A stretch of 64,000 nt of DNA, from positions 3,525,001 to 3,589,000 of the forward strand of contig JAUPFP010000003.1 of NCBI GenBank assembly GCA_036925085.1, given 5' to 3'. Origin of the DNA: Brachycybe producta. Its lineage: Eukaryota; Arthropoda; Diplopoda; Playtdesmida; Andrognathidae. Both the position numbers and the translations under genes were made by a program. Below are positions 20,335 through 31,124 of the stretch, piece after piece; position 1 is the stretch's first letter; each line of letters opens with the position of its first letter. The notes under the pieces are model-generated. The model did not search any database. It was not told the DNA's origin and saw only the letters and a program-made list of their open reading frames with translations.

Positions 20335-20409
20335 TTTGGTGGGGGGTGGGATGTGGCCTTTTTTGACACCTTGCTCCTGGTGCCAAAAAACCTAGCTACG
20401 CGCCACTGG
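20335..20409 (-). mobile_element. Transposon-end fragment with AGTGGCGCGTAGC motif
   Basis: Read on the reverse strand this starts CCAGTGGCGCGTAGCTAGG. A related AGTGGCGTAGCCAGG lies at about 27110. This motif resembles ends of non-autonomous DNA transposons in many invertebrates (general knowledge, not checked). Confidence 0.35.
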
Positions 20410-20481
20410 TTACCCTTCTAGTATCTAAAACACTACAGTTTTTTTTTCTTAAGAAAAACTTCTTAAAAATGGTTTTAAATA

Positions 20482-20891
20482 GGGATGGGACATTCGAATC
20501 CCGCGAATCTTGAAAGATATTATAGAGATTCGAAAACTAGAATCTTGGCGCTTTTTTTCGAATCTTTCGAATCCTAACCTTAAAAAAACTGTTAAAACTT
20601 CCAAGATAAAATTAGTTTGAACTCCATTGACGTCCAATAGAAGCGTTCACTAACCAAAAAAACCGGCGATTGTTGCAATTTCGGTGATATCCGGATCACC
20701 AATGGATCACCTTGTGGTCTCCCTGAGTGAAGCCACACTGTGTTTTTTATTAATTAATAATTTAATATTTAATATTATTTCATTTATTTGTACCTTCTTA
20801 ATGAATAATATAGAATTCATATATGAAGGATTCGAGAGATTCGAGGACCTTTTAGGATTCGGATTTGAAAAAATTTAGGATTCGTCCCACC
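20482..20891 (+). mobile_element. Family H element (GATTCG-rich), copy 1
   Basis: Begins GGGATGGGACATTCGAATCC and ends GGATTCGTCCCACC, imperfect inverted termini. Inside are CGGCGATTGTTGCAATTTCGG, TCCGGATCACCAATGGATCA, CACACTGTGTTTTTTATTA and ends rich in GATTCGA. Flanked on both sides by family C sequence, so it probably inserted into it. Other copies: 29729 (+) and 61953 (-). Confidence 0.7.
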
Positions 20892-21036
20892 TTCTAGTTT
20901 AAAACAATTATTTAAAACTTTGAAGTTTTAAAAGCAAATTTACTTTTTTTGGACATGAAAACTTCCTGAAAAAAAGTTTTAAAAGAAGAAAAATTCTACT
21001 AAAATTTATGCTTAATTATGTAATTAGAAGAAAAAC

Positions 21037-21173
21037 GTGAAACTTTAAAACAAAAGAATAAATCAAATATGGTTCATTTTGAAATAATTTATGTTAAAAA
21101 GTAAGAACTTCAGGCTTAAAAGTTATTTCAAAATGAACTTATTTTGATTTGTTTCTTTTGTTTAGTTTTCACT
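21037..21173. repeat. Inverted repeat with ~50-bp arms
   Basis: GTGAAACTTTAAAACAAAAG...GGTTCATTTTGAAATAA is answered by TTATTTCAAAATGAAC...CTTTTGTTTAGTTTTCAC. Probably a short foldback element. No other copy noticed. Confidence 0.55.
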
Positions 21174-21614
21174 TTCTTTTTTTTTTTTAAAAAAAAAGAC
21201 ATAGGAAGAAATTTCTAACCTTAATTCGGTGACAATGAATTTCTTCACACTTTATTAATATAATAATAGAATTTTTTTAAAAAAAACAAAGCTTGAGGAT
21301 TTTTTAAAAATAAGCTACAAAAAAATATAAACTATTTTTCATGTTCTCAAAAACAAAAAAATGGTTTGGACTTTATTCTAATATTTTCAGGGCGTGTTGT
21401 AAAATGACACCTGAGAAAATTGTGTCTATCTTTTCAACACTTTATTATTTCAAATGCAAATTTTTACAAACACAGAAAAAAGTAAATTCTATTCTTTATT
21501 TCCTGAAATTCATGTGGATTTTTGGCACAATTTTTTATAAATCGAAATTTTTTTTATCAAAAAAAAAGTATTTCACAGGTGGGACTCAAAAAAACATTAT
21601 GTTCATTCATATTG
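21174..21614. other. AT-rich spacer, no gene signal
   Basis: The 100-residue forward frame at 21341-21643 is Lys/Phe-rich and consistent with random AT-rich sequence. Confidence 0.5.
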
Positions 21615-21925
21615 TAATACCTTGTACACAACACATGAGTTAAATGAATTCAAGTTAAATGTGTTTAGGTGAATCATACGGAATCCAGTTAAGGACATGA
21701 ACCAAATAAAAATTGACTTTATTATTAATATTTTAAAATTGAAATACTAAAACAATATTTTGTCAATAGTTTATTGAATTATATTTAAGTATTAACTCAA
21801 TATTTTCAGATTAATTAACTGAATAAATTGAATTCAACATATTGTTTGTTTGTCCTTCACAGGGCTCTGTATAACACGTTTATTATTTAAATGCATTTAA
21901 ATTATCAGGTGTCTACTAGGTATTA
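21615..21925 (+). mobile_element. Family A MITE, copy 1
   Basis: Left end TAATACCTTGTACACAACAC, right end TCTACTAGGTATTA (inverse of TAATACCTWGTA). Core landmarks: GAATTCAAGTTAAATGTGTTT, ACGGAATCCAGTTAAGGACA, CAATATTTTCAGATTA, TTCACAGGGCTCTGTA. Non-coding, about 310 bp, AT-rich. Confidence 0.85.
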
Positions 21926-22008
21926 GAAGATCATTGTTTGTTTTTTGTTAATCAGCTGTTTTTTGTGTTTGGTGGATTTAACTTTTAGAGGTTTGCCAAT
22001 AGGTTATT

Positions 22009-22570
22009 GAGGTGGCTGAATAGATATTTATTTTGTTTTTGGCCCCCTTCCGGATGGCACCACTGCCATGACTAACGCTGAGCTCCATAGGCTTTTTTTT
22101 GGTCAAAATTTGGATGCAAAAAACGTCAAGCAAACTTTTTTTTGTAGAAAACAATATTATGAAGAAAACAAAATTCAAATTGTTTTCAAAACTAGAATGG
22201 TAAAAGATTATGTTAAAAGCTATTTCATGGCAATGTCTTAAAAATAAATAATGTATAGTTCAGTTTGAAAAATGGTCCTTTTTTGGGGTTTTTCCATTGA
22301 CTTTTCATCAACAAAAAAAAACTATCATAACTGTCATAAAAAGTTTATTTTGAAAGATTTCATCATGACAATACTTTTAAGTATTATCACGAACTATTCT
22401 AGTTTCTAAAACACTTTGATTTTTTTTCGTAATGCTTCTCTTGAAAAACGTTCGCTTGAAAAAGAAATTTTCTGGAGGATGAAGAGACCTCTTATTGAAC
22501 ATAATGGCCACTGCGGTGTCGCCATCTTACAGAACAAAAATAAAATAAATATCTACTCAGCCACCATAAG
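22009..22570. mobile_element. Family C foldback, long form
   Basis: GAGGTGGCTGAATAGATATT at the left mirrors AATATCTACTCAGCCACCAT at the right. The arms contain CCGGATGGCACCACTGCCATG / CACTGCGGTGTCGCCATCTT, AAACTAGAATGGTAAAAGAT and AACTATTCTAGTTTCTAAAA. Non-coding. Long-form relatives at 37150 and 52437. Confidence 0.75.
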
Positions 22571-23229
22571 TAAATTGGGTTTGCCTTTCTAGTTTCTGAA
22601 AACACTTTCAATTTTCTCTTAATTTTGCTTTTGAATGACAAAAATAACAAAAATTAACTTAGTTTCTAACAAATTTCGATTTTTTTTTCTTCTTAAAAGT
22701 CCATAACTTAAGTCAACAATTGTTTCTAATTATTGTTAATTAATGAAAAATGTTCAGTTGTTTTAACTTTTTTTTTTATTAAAGACAATATTATAGGCCT
22801 ACGTTTAAAAAAAGGGTTAAAATGCGTGTGTGTGTGTGTGGGTGTAGGTGGCACACAAATGATGATGATTACTCTCAAATTGTATTGTTAATTATTTCTT
22901 AATTAAAATACAAAAACAAATGAAAATTACAATTTTTTTGTTAAAAATTAACAAAAAAAAAACTTGTAAGTAGCATCTTAAAAAGTGAGAAAATCATTTA
23001 TTTTTTTTCAGACAGGAAATGTTTGGCTTGAATGAATTTTCATTCATAATTCATAACCACAAATGCATCACTTGATTCTGGTTATGTTATTTCACGGTTC
23101 GGTTAAATTGTATTCAAATTTTTTTAAACTTCAATTAAATCACCAGCTTAAATATTTCTAATTTAAATTAATAAATTAATTTTTTTAAAAGAACAAATAG
23201 ACAAAAAAAATATCTTAAAAAAAAAATAG
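22571..23229. other. AT-rich spacer with GT microsatellite and family C ends
   Basis: A TTTCTAGTTTCTGAAAACAC piece of family C is at about 22587. A (GT)n run lies at about 22824-22840. No gene. Confidence 0.5.
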
Positions 23230-23437
23230 GAGTATATTCAAGAAGAGAGAACTTTATAAATTTGAACTACAACTTGAATCCTCTCAACAGGGTTCCACAA
23301 TATTTATTAGACATTTTTTTTTTGCTCAAAGGATATTCGATAGAACGTTTTTTTTTTAAAAAAAGTTTGGAACCCTGTTTAAAGGATTCAAGTTAAAATT
23401 TCAAGTGCAAAGTTTCGTTTTTGAATTTGGACCTCAG
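23230..23437. mobile_element. Family L MITE, copy 4
   Basis: Left GAGTATATTCAAGAAGAGAG, internal CTCAACAGGGTTCCACAAT and GGAACCCTGTTTAAAGGATT, right GTTTTTGAATTTGGACCTC. Same layout as 11374 and 11916. Confidence 0.6.
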
Positions 23438-23450
23438 TAATACCTTGTAA

Positions 23451-23760
23451 TACCTTGTACACACATACACAGTTAAATTCATTTAAATAATAAAGGTGTT
23501 CTACAGAGCCCTGTGAAGGACAAACAAACAAAATGTCGAATTCAATTTATTCAGTTAATAATCTGAAAATATTGAGTTAATACTTAAATATAATTTATAT
23601 AAACTATTGACATTAAAATATTGATTTAGTATTTCAATTTTAAAATATTAATAATAAAGTCAATTTTTATTTGGTGTTCATGTTCTTAGCTGGATTCCGT
23701 ATAATTCACCTGAACACATTTAACTTGAATTCATTTAGCTCATGTGTGTACAAGGTATTA
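23451..23760 (-). mobile_element. Family A MITE, copy 2 (reverse)
   Basis: Full-length, reverse orientation: TCTACAGAGCCCTGTGAAGG near its left, CTGGATTCCGTATAATTCACC and CATGTGTGTACAAGGTATTA at its right. It abuts copy 3 head to head. Confidence 0.85.
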
Positions 23761-24040
23761 CACACTCATGAGTTAAATGAATTCCAATTAAATGTGTTTA
23801 GGGTGAATTATACGGAATCCAGTTAAGGACATGAACACCAAATAAAAATTGACTTTATTATTAATATTTTAAAAACTGAAAGACTAAATATTTTGTCAAT
23901 AGTTTATTATATTATATTTAAGTATTTACTCAACATTTTCAGATTATTAACTGAATATATTTGTTTGTCCTTCACAGGGCTCTGTAGAACACGTTTATTA
24001 TTTAAATGCATTTAAATTATCAGGTGTCTACTAGGTATTA
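23757..24040 (+). mobile_element. Family A MITE, copy 3 (forward, head-to-head with copy 2)
   Basis: Starts ATTACACACTCATGAGTTAA directly at the end of copy 2 and ends CTACTAGGTATTA. Together with copy 2 it makes an inverted pair of about 590 bp. Confidence 0.85.
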
Positions 24041-24189
24041 AGGTGATTTTAAAGTTTAAACATCCTTTGAACTCTGGTTATTCTGTATTTCAGGAGCAAA
24101 AGAATTAAAAGAAACTTAAAAGTGTTTTAGAAACTAGAAGGGTCTCGCAATTACTAAAGAGTATTTTAATGTTTATATCTTTAAAAAAT

Positions 24190-24287
24190 AAAAGCATAAT
24201 TGCAGTTGTTCGAATGATGATTATTTCACAATTGGCACTTGGATCACAAATTGATATACCTGATATTGCATAAAAATCCGAGCTCTG
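24190..24287 (-). mobile_element. Family B right-end fragment
   Basis: AAAGCATAATTGCAGTTGTT, CAATTGGCACTTGGATCACA and the terminal AAAAATCCGAGCTC match the right third of family B. Confidence 0.6.
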
Positions 24288-24737
24288 AACATTATAATTG
24301 AAAATAGAATTCGTGAAAAATTTAGTAATTTTTTTCTTCTTCAAAATAATCAATAAAATTATTATTTTTTACAGGGTGGTACCATGACAAATTTTTTGAC
24401 ATCTCATTATCATACCTTTAAAGTAAATTTTTTTACTAAAATAAAAATTTAAATCTGTTTTTTTTTTAAAAAAACTGATTTTAAAATTGACTTTTTGTTT
24501 AACTTTTAGTAGTAAAATTTCACTCATCATTATTTAAAGTGCTTTAAAAAGATATTTTTTTAACCTGTCAATTTTTAAAATTGGTGTCGTTCAAGTCTGG
24601 TAATTTTCTTTAAAATTTCTAAAATATATTTTAGCAAAAAATGACACCTTAGCATTTTTGATGTTTTCTATTTTAAATGATTTCATCTCAAACGACAATG
24701 AGGGTTGGAGGTGGAGGCTAGCAGTACGCTGACAGTG
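24288..24737. other. AT-rich spacer, no feature
   Basis: Poly-A/T tracts only. No open frame of note. Confidence 0.5.
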
Positions 24738-25047
24738 AAGCTCAGATTTTTATGCAAAATTAACCAAATGTTTCTCAATTTGTGGCCCAAGTGCCAATTG
24801 TGAAGTAATCATCAACATCATTTTAACAACTGTAATTAGGCTCTTTCTAATAAAAAAGGGCTGGTTAGAGGCTAGATGTTTGATTATTATCAGTTGTCAA
24901 CTAGAGTTCTAACCTCTAACCAGTATTTTGGATTGAAAGAAACCATAATTGTTGGTTGAACGCTAAACATGACTTTGTTACTTCGTAATGGGCACTTGGG
25001 CCACAATTAGAGAAACACTTGATATTTGCATAAAAATCTGAGCTCTG
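24738..25047. mobile_element. Family B MITE, complete copy
   Basis: AAGCTCAGATTTTTATGCAA at the left and ATAAAAATCTGAGCTC at the right. The central TTAGAGGCTAG and CTAACCTCTAACCAG blocks are mirrored. Confidence 0.75.
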
Positions 25048-25934
25048 ATAATCTTTTAATGGCTATCCTCCACCTCAATCCCTTGTCGTTGTTTGGGATG
25101 AAATCATATGAGAGATTACAGCTTATTTATTTTTTAATATTTGCAATTTTAAAATTTTTTAATGAAGTTTTTTTGATGAAGTTTTTAATTATCACAAGAA
25201 ACAAACTGAAACAATTTCAATTATTAACTGAAAGGATTACATTTTTTCACACTTATTTTTGACCTTCATTGCTCTTTGGAGCAATGGATCTGTATATAAG
25301 ATCATGCAAGAAAAGGAGCAAAAAAGAATGTCTATGTCCGTATGTCCAGATCCCCGAGTTTGTGGGTCGAACAACTCAAAAAACGGGGCCCACATTTGTG
25401 TGCCTTACACATGTAACAATGAAAGAAAATTGGTTGTTTGATATAAGAAAGCGTATATTAAAGCAATGGAGATCTATAGGGTTCCTTGAATCCCTTGCTT
25501 TGTATGGGTTTCTATGGTAAAAAAAGCAGGCTTCTGTTTTCAGATAGAGAAAGAAGCAACTGTGACATCCGTGTAGAAAGCCATCCATTTTTGCAGCTTG
25601 CTGCAGATGTTCCAAAAAAAAAAAAATACGCCTATGACGCTGACAAAAAAACACACTATGACCACCAACCTTTATAATTAAAATATTTTTTAAAAACTTT
25701 ATTTTTAAGTATCCTTTTTAATAATTTTAATTTTATTCAAATTAGTACAGTAAGGTGACTAGAAATATGCATTTTCAGTTGAAAACATTACTTGGTTTAA
25801 GACTGCGAGTTGCGATTTGGCTCTGGGTGTTCCTAATTGATAGTAATTTGCTATTGAAAACAATTTTTAAGGGATAAACGGAAGGTGCACAAGATTTATC
25901 TCTTCGGGCAGTTTAGTATTATTATTAAACAAGT
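25048..25934. other. Spacer with weak open frames, no supported gene
   Basis: Around 25260-25560 two overlapping forward frames of 60-83 residues are open in GC-richer DNA, one including a Cys-containing stretch (VCPDPRVCGSNNSKNG). There are no splice signals or recognisable domains, so I do not call a gene. Confidence 0.4.
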
Positions 25935-26001
25935 TATACCTAGTACATACCTGATAATTTAAATGCATTTAAATAATAAGTGTGTTCTACAGAGTCCTGT
26001 G
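25935..26001 (-). mobile_element. Family A fragment, copy 4
   Basis: TATACCTAGTACATACCTGA through TGTTCTACAGAGTCCTGTGA, the right end of family A in reverse. It stops exactly where an unrelated repeat begins. Confidence 0.7.
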
Positions 26002-26230
26002 ACATGCCAACTGGGCCCATCATTGCCCTAGGCTGATAATATTACCTTTTAAGGAAAGGCATTTTTTGGGACTCTTTTCCCAATTTCTCCCGGTTTGTCT
26101 TGGTTCCTCGAATTGACTAAGAATTCGGGCCACCCAAGTCTGGACATCTGTGCTCAATTTGGGTGCCATTCTGAAATGAGGGAATTTCTATGGAGTGTTC
26201 CACAAGTATGTTTATACAGGGTGTGACATT
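26002..26230 (+). mobile_element. Fragment of the 18790-19590 repeat
   Basis: Matches the right 240 bp of that element (CCATCATTGCCCTAGGCTG, CTTGGTTCCTCGAATTGACT, TATACAGGGTGTGACA) with moderate divergence. Confidence 0.65.
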
Positions 26231-26978
26231 ATGAAAGTATTATATATAGAAAAAAAAAACTAAATGAAAATGAATTCATTGTTTGGGTATATTTCTTTCT
26301 AAGTAATTAATTAAAATTAGAATTTTTACATTTTCCAAAGGAAGTAACTCATTTTGAATTCCTTTTCAATTGTCAATCAGATGAAATTAAAAAAGTATGA
26401 CACACCATCAAATGAAGAATATACAATGGTATACAAAAGTAATTAGATAATAATTGTTAATTACTTGCAAATGTAATTTATATACACATGCTCGTATAGT
26501 CAGAGGCAGACTGGCATAAAGGGCAATCGAGCATTCCCCCCCCCCTCCCCCCCCCCCCCCCCCCCCCCCCCGATGTTTCGCTTAGTTTTTTCTTTAGAGA
26601 ACCGATTTTATAATGAAAACTAAACAGAAGTTTAAAGATGGCATACAAGAAAAATAACAGAAAGTTGATGTTTTCAAAACCCCAAAAAGAAGAAAATCCT
26701 CCCCCCCCAAAAAAAAGTAAAATGTCATATTTTTTTGGAGAAAAATGAAAAGAAAGAATGAAAATATTTTAAAAGAAAACAAGAACACACGTAATTATTT
26801 TTTTCTAAACGAAAAAAATTATTTGCTTTCTACACTTGCCTGAAAATTTACTCAAAATAACCAAAATAAATTTTAGGAAAAAATTAAAATCACGTGAAAA
26901 TGAAACCAAAGTGTGTAATATACATTAATTCTCTCTGTATATTTTAATATGTTGGTCTGTGTTTTCAGGTTTACTTGT
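26231..26978. other. AT-rich spacer with a ~35-base C-homopolymer
   Basis: The C run, broken by one T, lies at about 26536-26571 and may be length-unreliable in assembly. No gene signal. Confidence 0.55.
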
Positions 26979-27093
26979 AAGTTGTAAATACACAGTCAAT
27001 TTTGGTTAGTCCAATCCTTTTGATGTTTGGCACGAAAACGTTACTTACTTGATTGGTAAGCCAAAAATTGACCGTGTATTTACAGCTGTAAAT
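26979..27093. repeat. Short foldback, ~45-bp arms
   Basis: GTAAATACACAGTCAATTTT plus GGTTAG is mirrored by GGTAAGCCAAAAATTGACCG and TGTATTTAC. Probably a small MITE. A single copy seen. Confidence 0.6.
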
Positions 27094-27720
27094 GTTAGTT
27101 ATATCAGTGGCGTAGCCAGGATTTTTTTATGGTCCAAAATTATTTCTTCAGAATGAAGCTAATCATCACCCACTACAGCACACCGCACCACACCGCCTAA
27201 AAAACTTTCCATTGTATGCATCACATTTAGCCCTTAAACCTTTCGGTGGTGGTGGTGGTGGTGGTGGGGGGGGGGGGTTTAAGGTTTATGTATGCATCAT
27301 ATGAAATTAAATTGTGCAACATCCACTATAACGTGGCATGCTGCGACATGCAAAACTGGCTTGTAGAACTTCCATAAGTTTTCCATGTCAGAAGTTAAGA
27401 GGAAAAACAAAGAAGAACGTTTTCTTTCTATGTGGCAATGGAAGGAACCAGGGAAATAATGCGGTCTCACGTGACATACAGACACCACTCAGGTGTCTTC
27501 ATTTGCTAGCATACTTTGCTGTAAACAACAACACGTGTTCAATTGTATGGCGAAGCTGAGCATTTAAGTTGTCTTGAATAAGTGGCGGAGTTGTGGTGGT
27601 GCATATATATATATATATATACAGTATATGCACTGGGTTTCGGATGGAATGTTCCTCCACATGGTGGTTTGGGGCAACAATGGCGCTGCCCCGCTGTAGT
27701 TGACAACTACTGGCGTAGAT
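27094..27720. other. Spacer downstream of gene 3 with microsatellites
   Basis: AGTGGCGTAGCCAGGA (transposon-end motif, about 27110), (GGT)n passing into poly-G (about 27244-27278) and (TA)n (about 27604-27622). It holds the 3' flank of the reverse-strand gene ending at 27721. No reverse-strand AATAAA is evident nearby. Confidence 0.5.
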
Positions 27721-28519
27721 TTATACTTTCTGTATATTATAATTAAATTCTTTGGCAATGACGTTTCCCAATCCTTCTTTCATAGCATCGAATAATTTTT
27801 TTCCCAAGTCTTTTTCTGCCAGTAACTTTTTTTCAAATTTTGACGAATAAAACTCCTTCATTTTGCTTGTTTCTTTCCAATGTACGTTGTATGAAGAGGA
27901 TGCACCCACTTTAATTTCGAAATTACTAAATACAAGTTTATCATCAGCCTCACCCGTGGTGTCTATAGTTACGTCACAATGCATGTGAACATAACTTCCA
28001 CCAACAGTGACTTCTCCATATCGATTTATTATTGGTAAATATCGTTTAGATATTTTGAAGGAGCTTTTCACACCTAATGTATTGAGAAACAGATGAACTT
28101 TTCCTTCCTCGCTGTTATGGCTAGGCTCAAGGATGTCATAGGTGTACAAATCTGTGAAGTAGAATTCCGAAAATTGAACCTTTCGAGACTTCCCATCGAC
28201 TTCGATACTCGAAACAATTTTGTCGTGATCGTGTCCTACTGATACTGCCACGTACGATTTTAGTGCAGTCAATTTACTGTGTATAAGTGTAGATGCAGCA
28301 CTCACTAAATGTTATTAGGTTTTTTGTTTTTTGTTTTTTCAAAAAAGAAACAAAAAATATACATCTATATTAATTATAACTTTATAATTGAATCAATCAA
28401 TGCACAAAAAAAAATAACTGGTGATAAAATGACTTACTCCCAAGAAAAGGTTTTACCATCATGAGCAGCAGCAGCAGCAAAACAAGTAATTGAAACATAA
28501 AAAAAGGCATTGAATTCAT
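27721..28519 (-). CDS. Secreted TULIP-like lipid-binding protein (gene 3)
   Basis: Two exons on the reverse strand: 28519-28438 (27 codons plus 1 nt, GTAAGT donor) and 28304-27721 (stop TAA), a phase-1 intron, 221 residues. The first exon is a signal peptide with a Leu/Met core (LLVLLLLLLMM). The rest is almost Cys-free, alternating like beta strands, with a C-terminal helix region (EKDLGKKLFDAMKEGLGN). Conserved with the neighbour at 31125-32285: KIVSS, VQFSEFYFTDLY, SSFKIS, LPIINRYGE, VGASSS and KEFNYNIQK. The LP-x-I-x-x-YGE-x-x-x-GG strand pattern recalls the TULIP superfamily (takeout/JHBP, mite group-7-like), which bind hydrophobic ligands in a tube. That assignment is inference from pattern, not a search. 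An in-frame ATG occurs both at the start and four codons later. I use the first. Confidence 0.82.
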
Positions 28520-29094
28520 TTCCAAAAAAAAAAAATAGGATTTGAAAAACACAGTTAAATAAGTTTTTTTTGTGCTTTTCTACCTTTTAGACGTTTTAGA
28601 CCAACTGTAAATTGTATATTATACAATTTACAATTTACAAATACATATTGTATATTATCCTTAAGGCTTGACGTCAGTCAACCCGATTCCAGTCGAACTT
28701 GCCTATCAACTGGGCCTCCTGTAAAATGTGGCTGTGTCGCAAGACCACGTGTCCAACACTTTTCTACCACAGCTGTCAAGGTTACACGTTATACAATAAG
28801 TTTTTTGGTGCGTAGCATTTTTACATGTAAAACTGTGCTGCACGCATGTCGTCATCCGGGACTGGTTCACTACAGCTACCAAAAAAATATATAGACCTTT
28901 TTTTTTTTCATCAAAAGGCGGGTCACTACAGCTACCCCAAGGGTCATTACAGCAACCAAAAAATATAGGCCTTTACAGCTACTTGAGTCATTAAGTTTAG
29001 TTTAGGTTAGATTCGGTTTCATTAGGTAAGGTTCGGTTAGGTTCAGTTTCATTAGGTAAGGTTTGGTTTGGTCAGGTAAGGTCAGGGCCGTCTT
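28520..29094. other. Upstream flank of gene 3, no defined promoter
   Basis: Has a palindromic TATTATACAATTTACAA patch near 28617, GGTCACTACAGCTACC-type short repeats (28865-28985), and a degenerate array of ATTAGGTAAGGTT / GGTTAGGTT at 29000-29090. No TATA box at a sensible distance on the reverse strand. Confidence 0.45.
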
Positions 29095-29483
29095 TTAAGT
29101 CTTTTGTGGCCCCTGGCACAAGATTTATCACCATCAGAGGCCCTCAAAAACATTCTGAGTCTCTCTGCTTGGCGCCTTCAAAACGGCTAGAGAGGACCAG
29201 GACCATCGGAGTGGTTATGCAACTATACAAAAGATTCCCAGGACAGGGCTGAGAGTGTTCTAAACCTTCAGTAGAGAGGAGGGCCACGGTCGGCCCTGGC
29301 CAAACTAGATAAGTCTTTTTGTGGGCTTTTTAAGGACTAACCGGACCCGGACGTCGAGAGACTGTAGTGCTCGGTAAAAGTTACACGGACAGTACGGAAT
29401 GTCGCGACTGGTTAAAACAGGTCCGCAGCCAGCACCACTCCAAAAGGATGGTGCTAAAGGGCCAGCCTCGTCACAACAGATTT
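29095..29483 (+). mobile_element. GC-rich interspersed repeat related to 18790-19590
   Basis: The right end (GGATGGTGCTAAAGGGCCAG, CCTCGTCACA) is the reverse complement of the left end at 18805. The rest is diverged and GC-rich, with no coding frame of note. Confidence 0.5.
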
Positions 29484-29728
29484 TGGATCAATCAATTTCT
29501 AGAAGAGATATTTAATTTACGGCAGTAATTGCTTATACACTAGAAGAAGCAAGACAAAAAGGAAGGATGTCTTTTCACAATGATAACTTTAACAATAAAT
29601 TTTATATTAAATTTTACATTATTTGGCGAGAAATTTGAACAACTTTCAAGTGAGGAAATGAATTAAAATCCCGTTTGAAGTAATTTTAATTTACAAATGG
29701 AAATAGTTATTTTCAAAATTAACATAAA

Positions 29729-30177
29729 ATGGGCCATTCGAATCCCGCGAATCTTGAAAAAGATTCGAAATTCGAAAACTCGAATCTTTCGAATCCTAAC
29801 CTTAAAAAACCTGTTAACAACTTTGGTAAAATTAGTTTTAACTCCATTGACGTCCAACAGAAACGTTCACTTACAAAAGATCCGGCGATTGTTAGCAATT
29901 TCGGTGGTATCCGGATCACCAATGGATCAACTTGTGACGACCCTGAGTGCCGCCACACTGTGTTTTTTATTATTAATAATTAAATATTGAATATTATTTC
30001 ATTTATTTGTAGCTTCTTAATGAATAATATAGGATTCTTATATGAAGGATTCGAGGGATTCGAGAATCTTTTTGGATTCCGATTCGGATTCGAGAATCTT
30101 TTTGGATTCTGATTCGGATTCGAGAATCTTTTTGGATTCTGATTCGGATTCGAGAAAATTTAGGATTCGTCCCACCT
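29729..30177 (+). mobile_element. Family H element, copy 2
   Basis: GGGCCATTCGAATCCCGCGA to GGATTCGTCCCACC with the same interior as 20482-20891. Near its right end a 30-bp unit (GAGAATCTTTTTGGATTC) is repeated three times, an internal expansion absent from copy 1. Confidence 0.7.
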
Positions 30178-30182
30178 CAGTT

Positions 30183-31060
30183 ATCACTTATCAACTAGAG
30201 TACTCTATTCTCTAACCATTGTTTTTTATTTCTACAAATAATAAAACTGTAACAACCCGACTTGGGCCCATTACAATGCCCGGCAAAACTGCCCCATCTT
30301 ACCGTACTCCTGACTCCCTTGGGGGCCAGGATCGCAGCCTTAGCTGCCCTCTTGCTCCGTCCGCATTCTTGGGTGGCACCGGTCGAGAGTTGTCTTCCCC
30401 AACGATCGACGGTGTCTTCCCACCGAACAGGTCGAGGAACCCATGGTAGATCCCCGTTGGATCCTACCACGGTACCGCGCACGAAGTACCGGCCGACATG
30501 ACGGAAAACAGGACGGTGGTGAATGGTGAAACTCCCACCAGAACCCCCACCCTCCCCACGGTAACTTCCCCAGAAAATAGTGACACATGACACAGTGTAA
30601 TAGATAAAAGAATAATATGCAGATTTATTCATACATAAACACTTACTCTGTAATATACAAGCCTCTGCTGAACATCTTGTCCAGCTGGTAAACACAAAGA
30701 AGCACCAAACAAATAATCAAAACCAAACGAAGAGATGAACATGTGGCTGGCCTCCTGACCTCCACACACATGTTGTTAACTTCAGGGTCTCCACTACACT
30801 GTCCCTCCTTAATGGCTGCCTTGCCATTAAGAACCCCCCAGGCTGCTCTACCTGGGGGTTGACAGTTACCCTACCTGGAGTTCATGTCGTCCGCCGGGCT
30901 GCCTACTATAGCACCCTAGCAGACGACATCAGGATTCAGTCTTGCTTCTCCTAATCAAAGAAGGGGCAAAACCATAATTGTTACTTCATAATTGTCTCTT
31001 TTGGGCCACAGATTGAGAAACATTTGCTTTTGATATTTGCATGAAAATCCGAGCCCTAGT
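30183..31060. mobile_element. Family B copy split by a GC-rich insertion
   Basis: Left remnant 30183-30247 (ATCAACTAGAGTACTCTA, CTCTAACCATTG) corresponds to the middle of family B. The right part 30957-31060 (ATAATTGTTACTTCATAATT, TTTGGGCCACAGATTGAG, AAAATCCGAGCCCT) is its right end. The DNA between is foreign. Confidence 0.5.
30249..30945. mobile_element. GC-rich inserted segment, possible solo LTR
   Basis: About 700 bp, beginning TGTAACAACCCGACTTGGGC, clearly GC-richer than its surroundings and placed inside a family B copy. A TG start and a TATA-like/AT patch near 30600 would fit an LTR, but I could not fix matching ends or a target duplication. A 166-residue reverse frame is Gly/Arg-rich without a domain. 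Confidence 0.35.
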
Positions 31061-31124
31061 AATAATAACCAAACAAGACAGATTTGACAAATCTTATTTT
31101 GTTGTATGTTTTAGAGCTGTTTCT

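Noticed and set aside
25259..25520. Overlapping 60- and 83-residue forward frames in GC-richer DNA
   Set aside because: Two frames are equally open, no motif is recognised, and no neighbouring exon fits.
30195..30695. 166-residue reverse frame
   Set aside because: Follows the GC-rich composition of the inserted segment. Gly/Arg/Ser-rich with no domain, and the other strand is also open.
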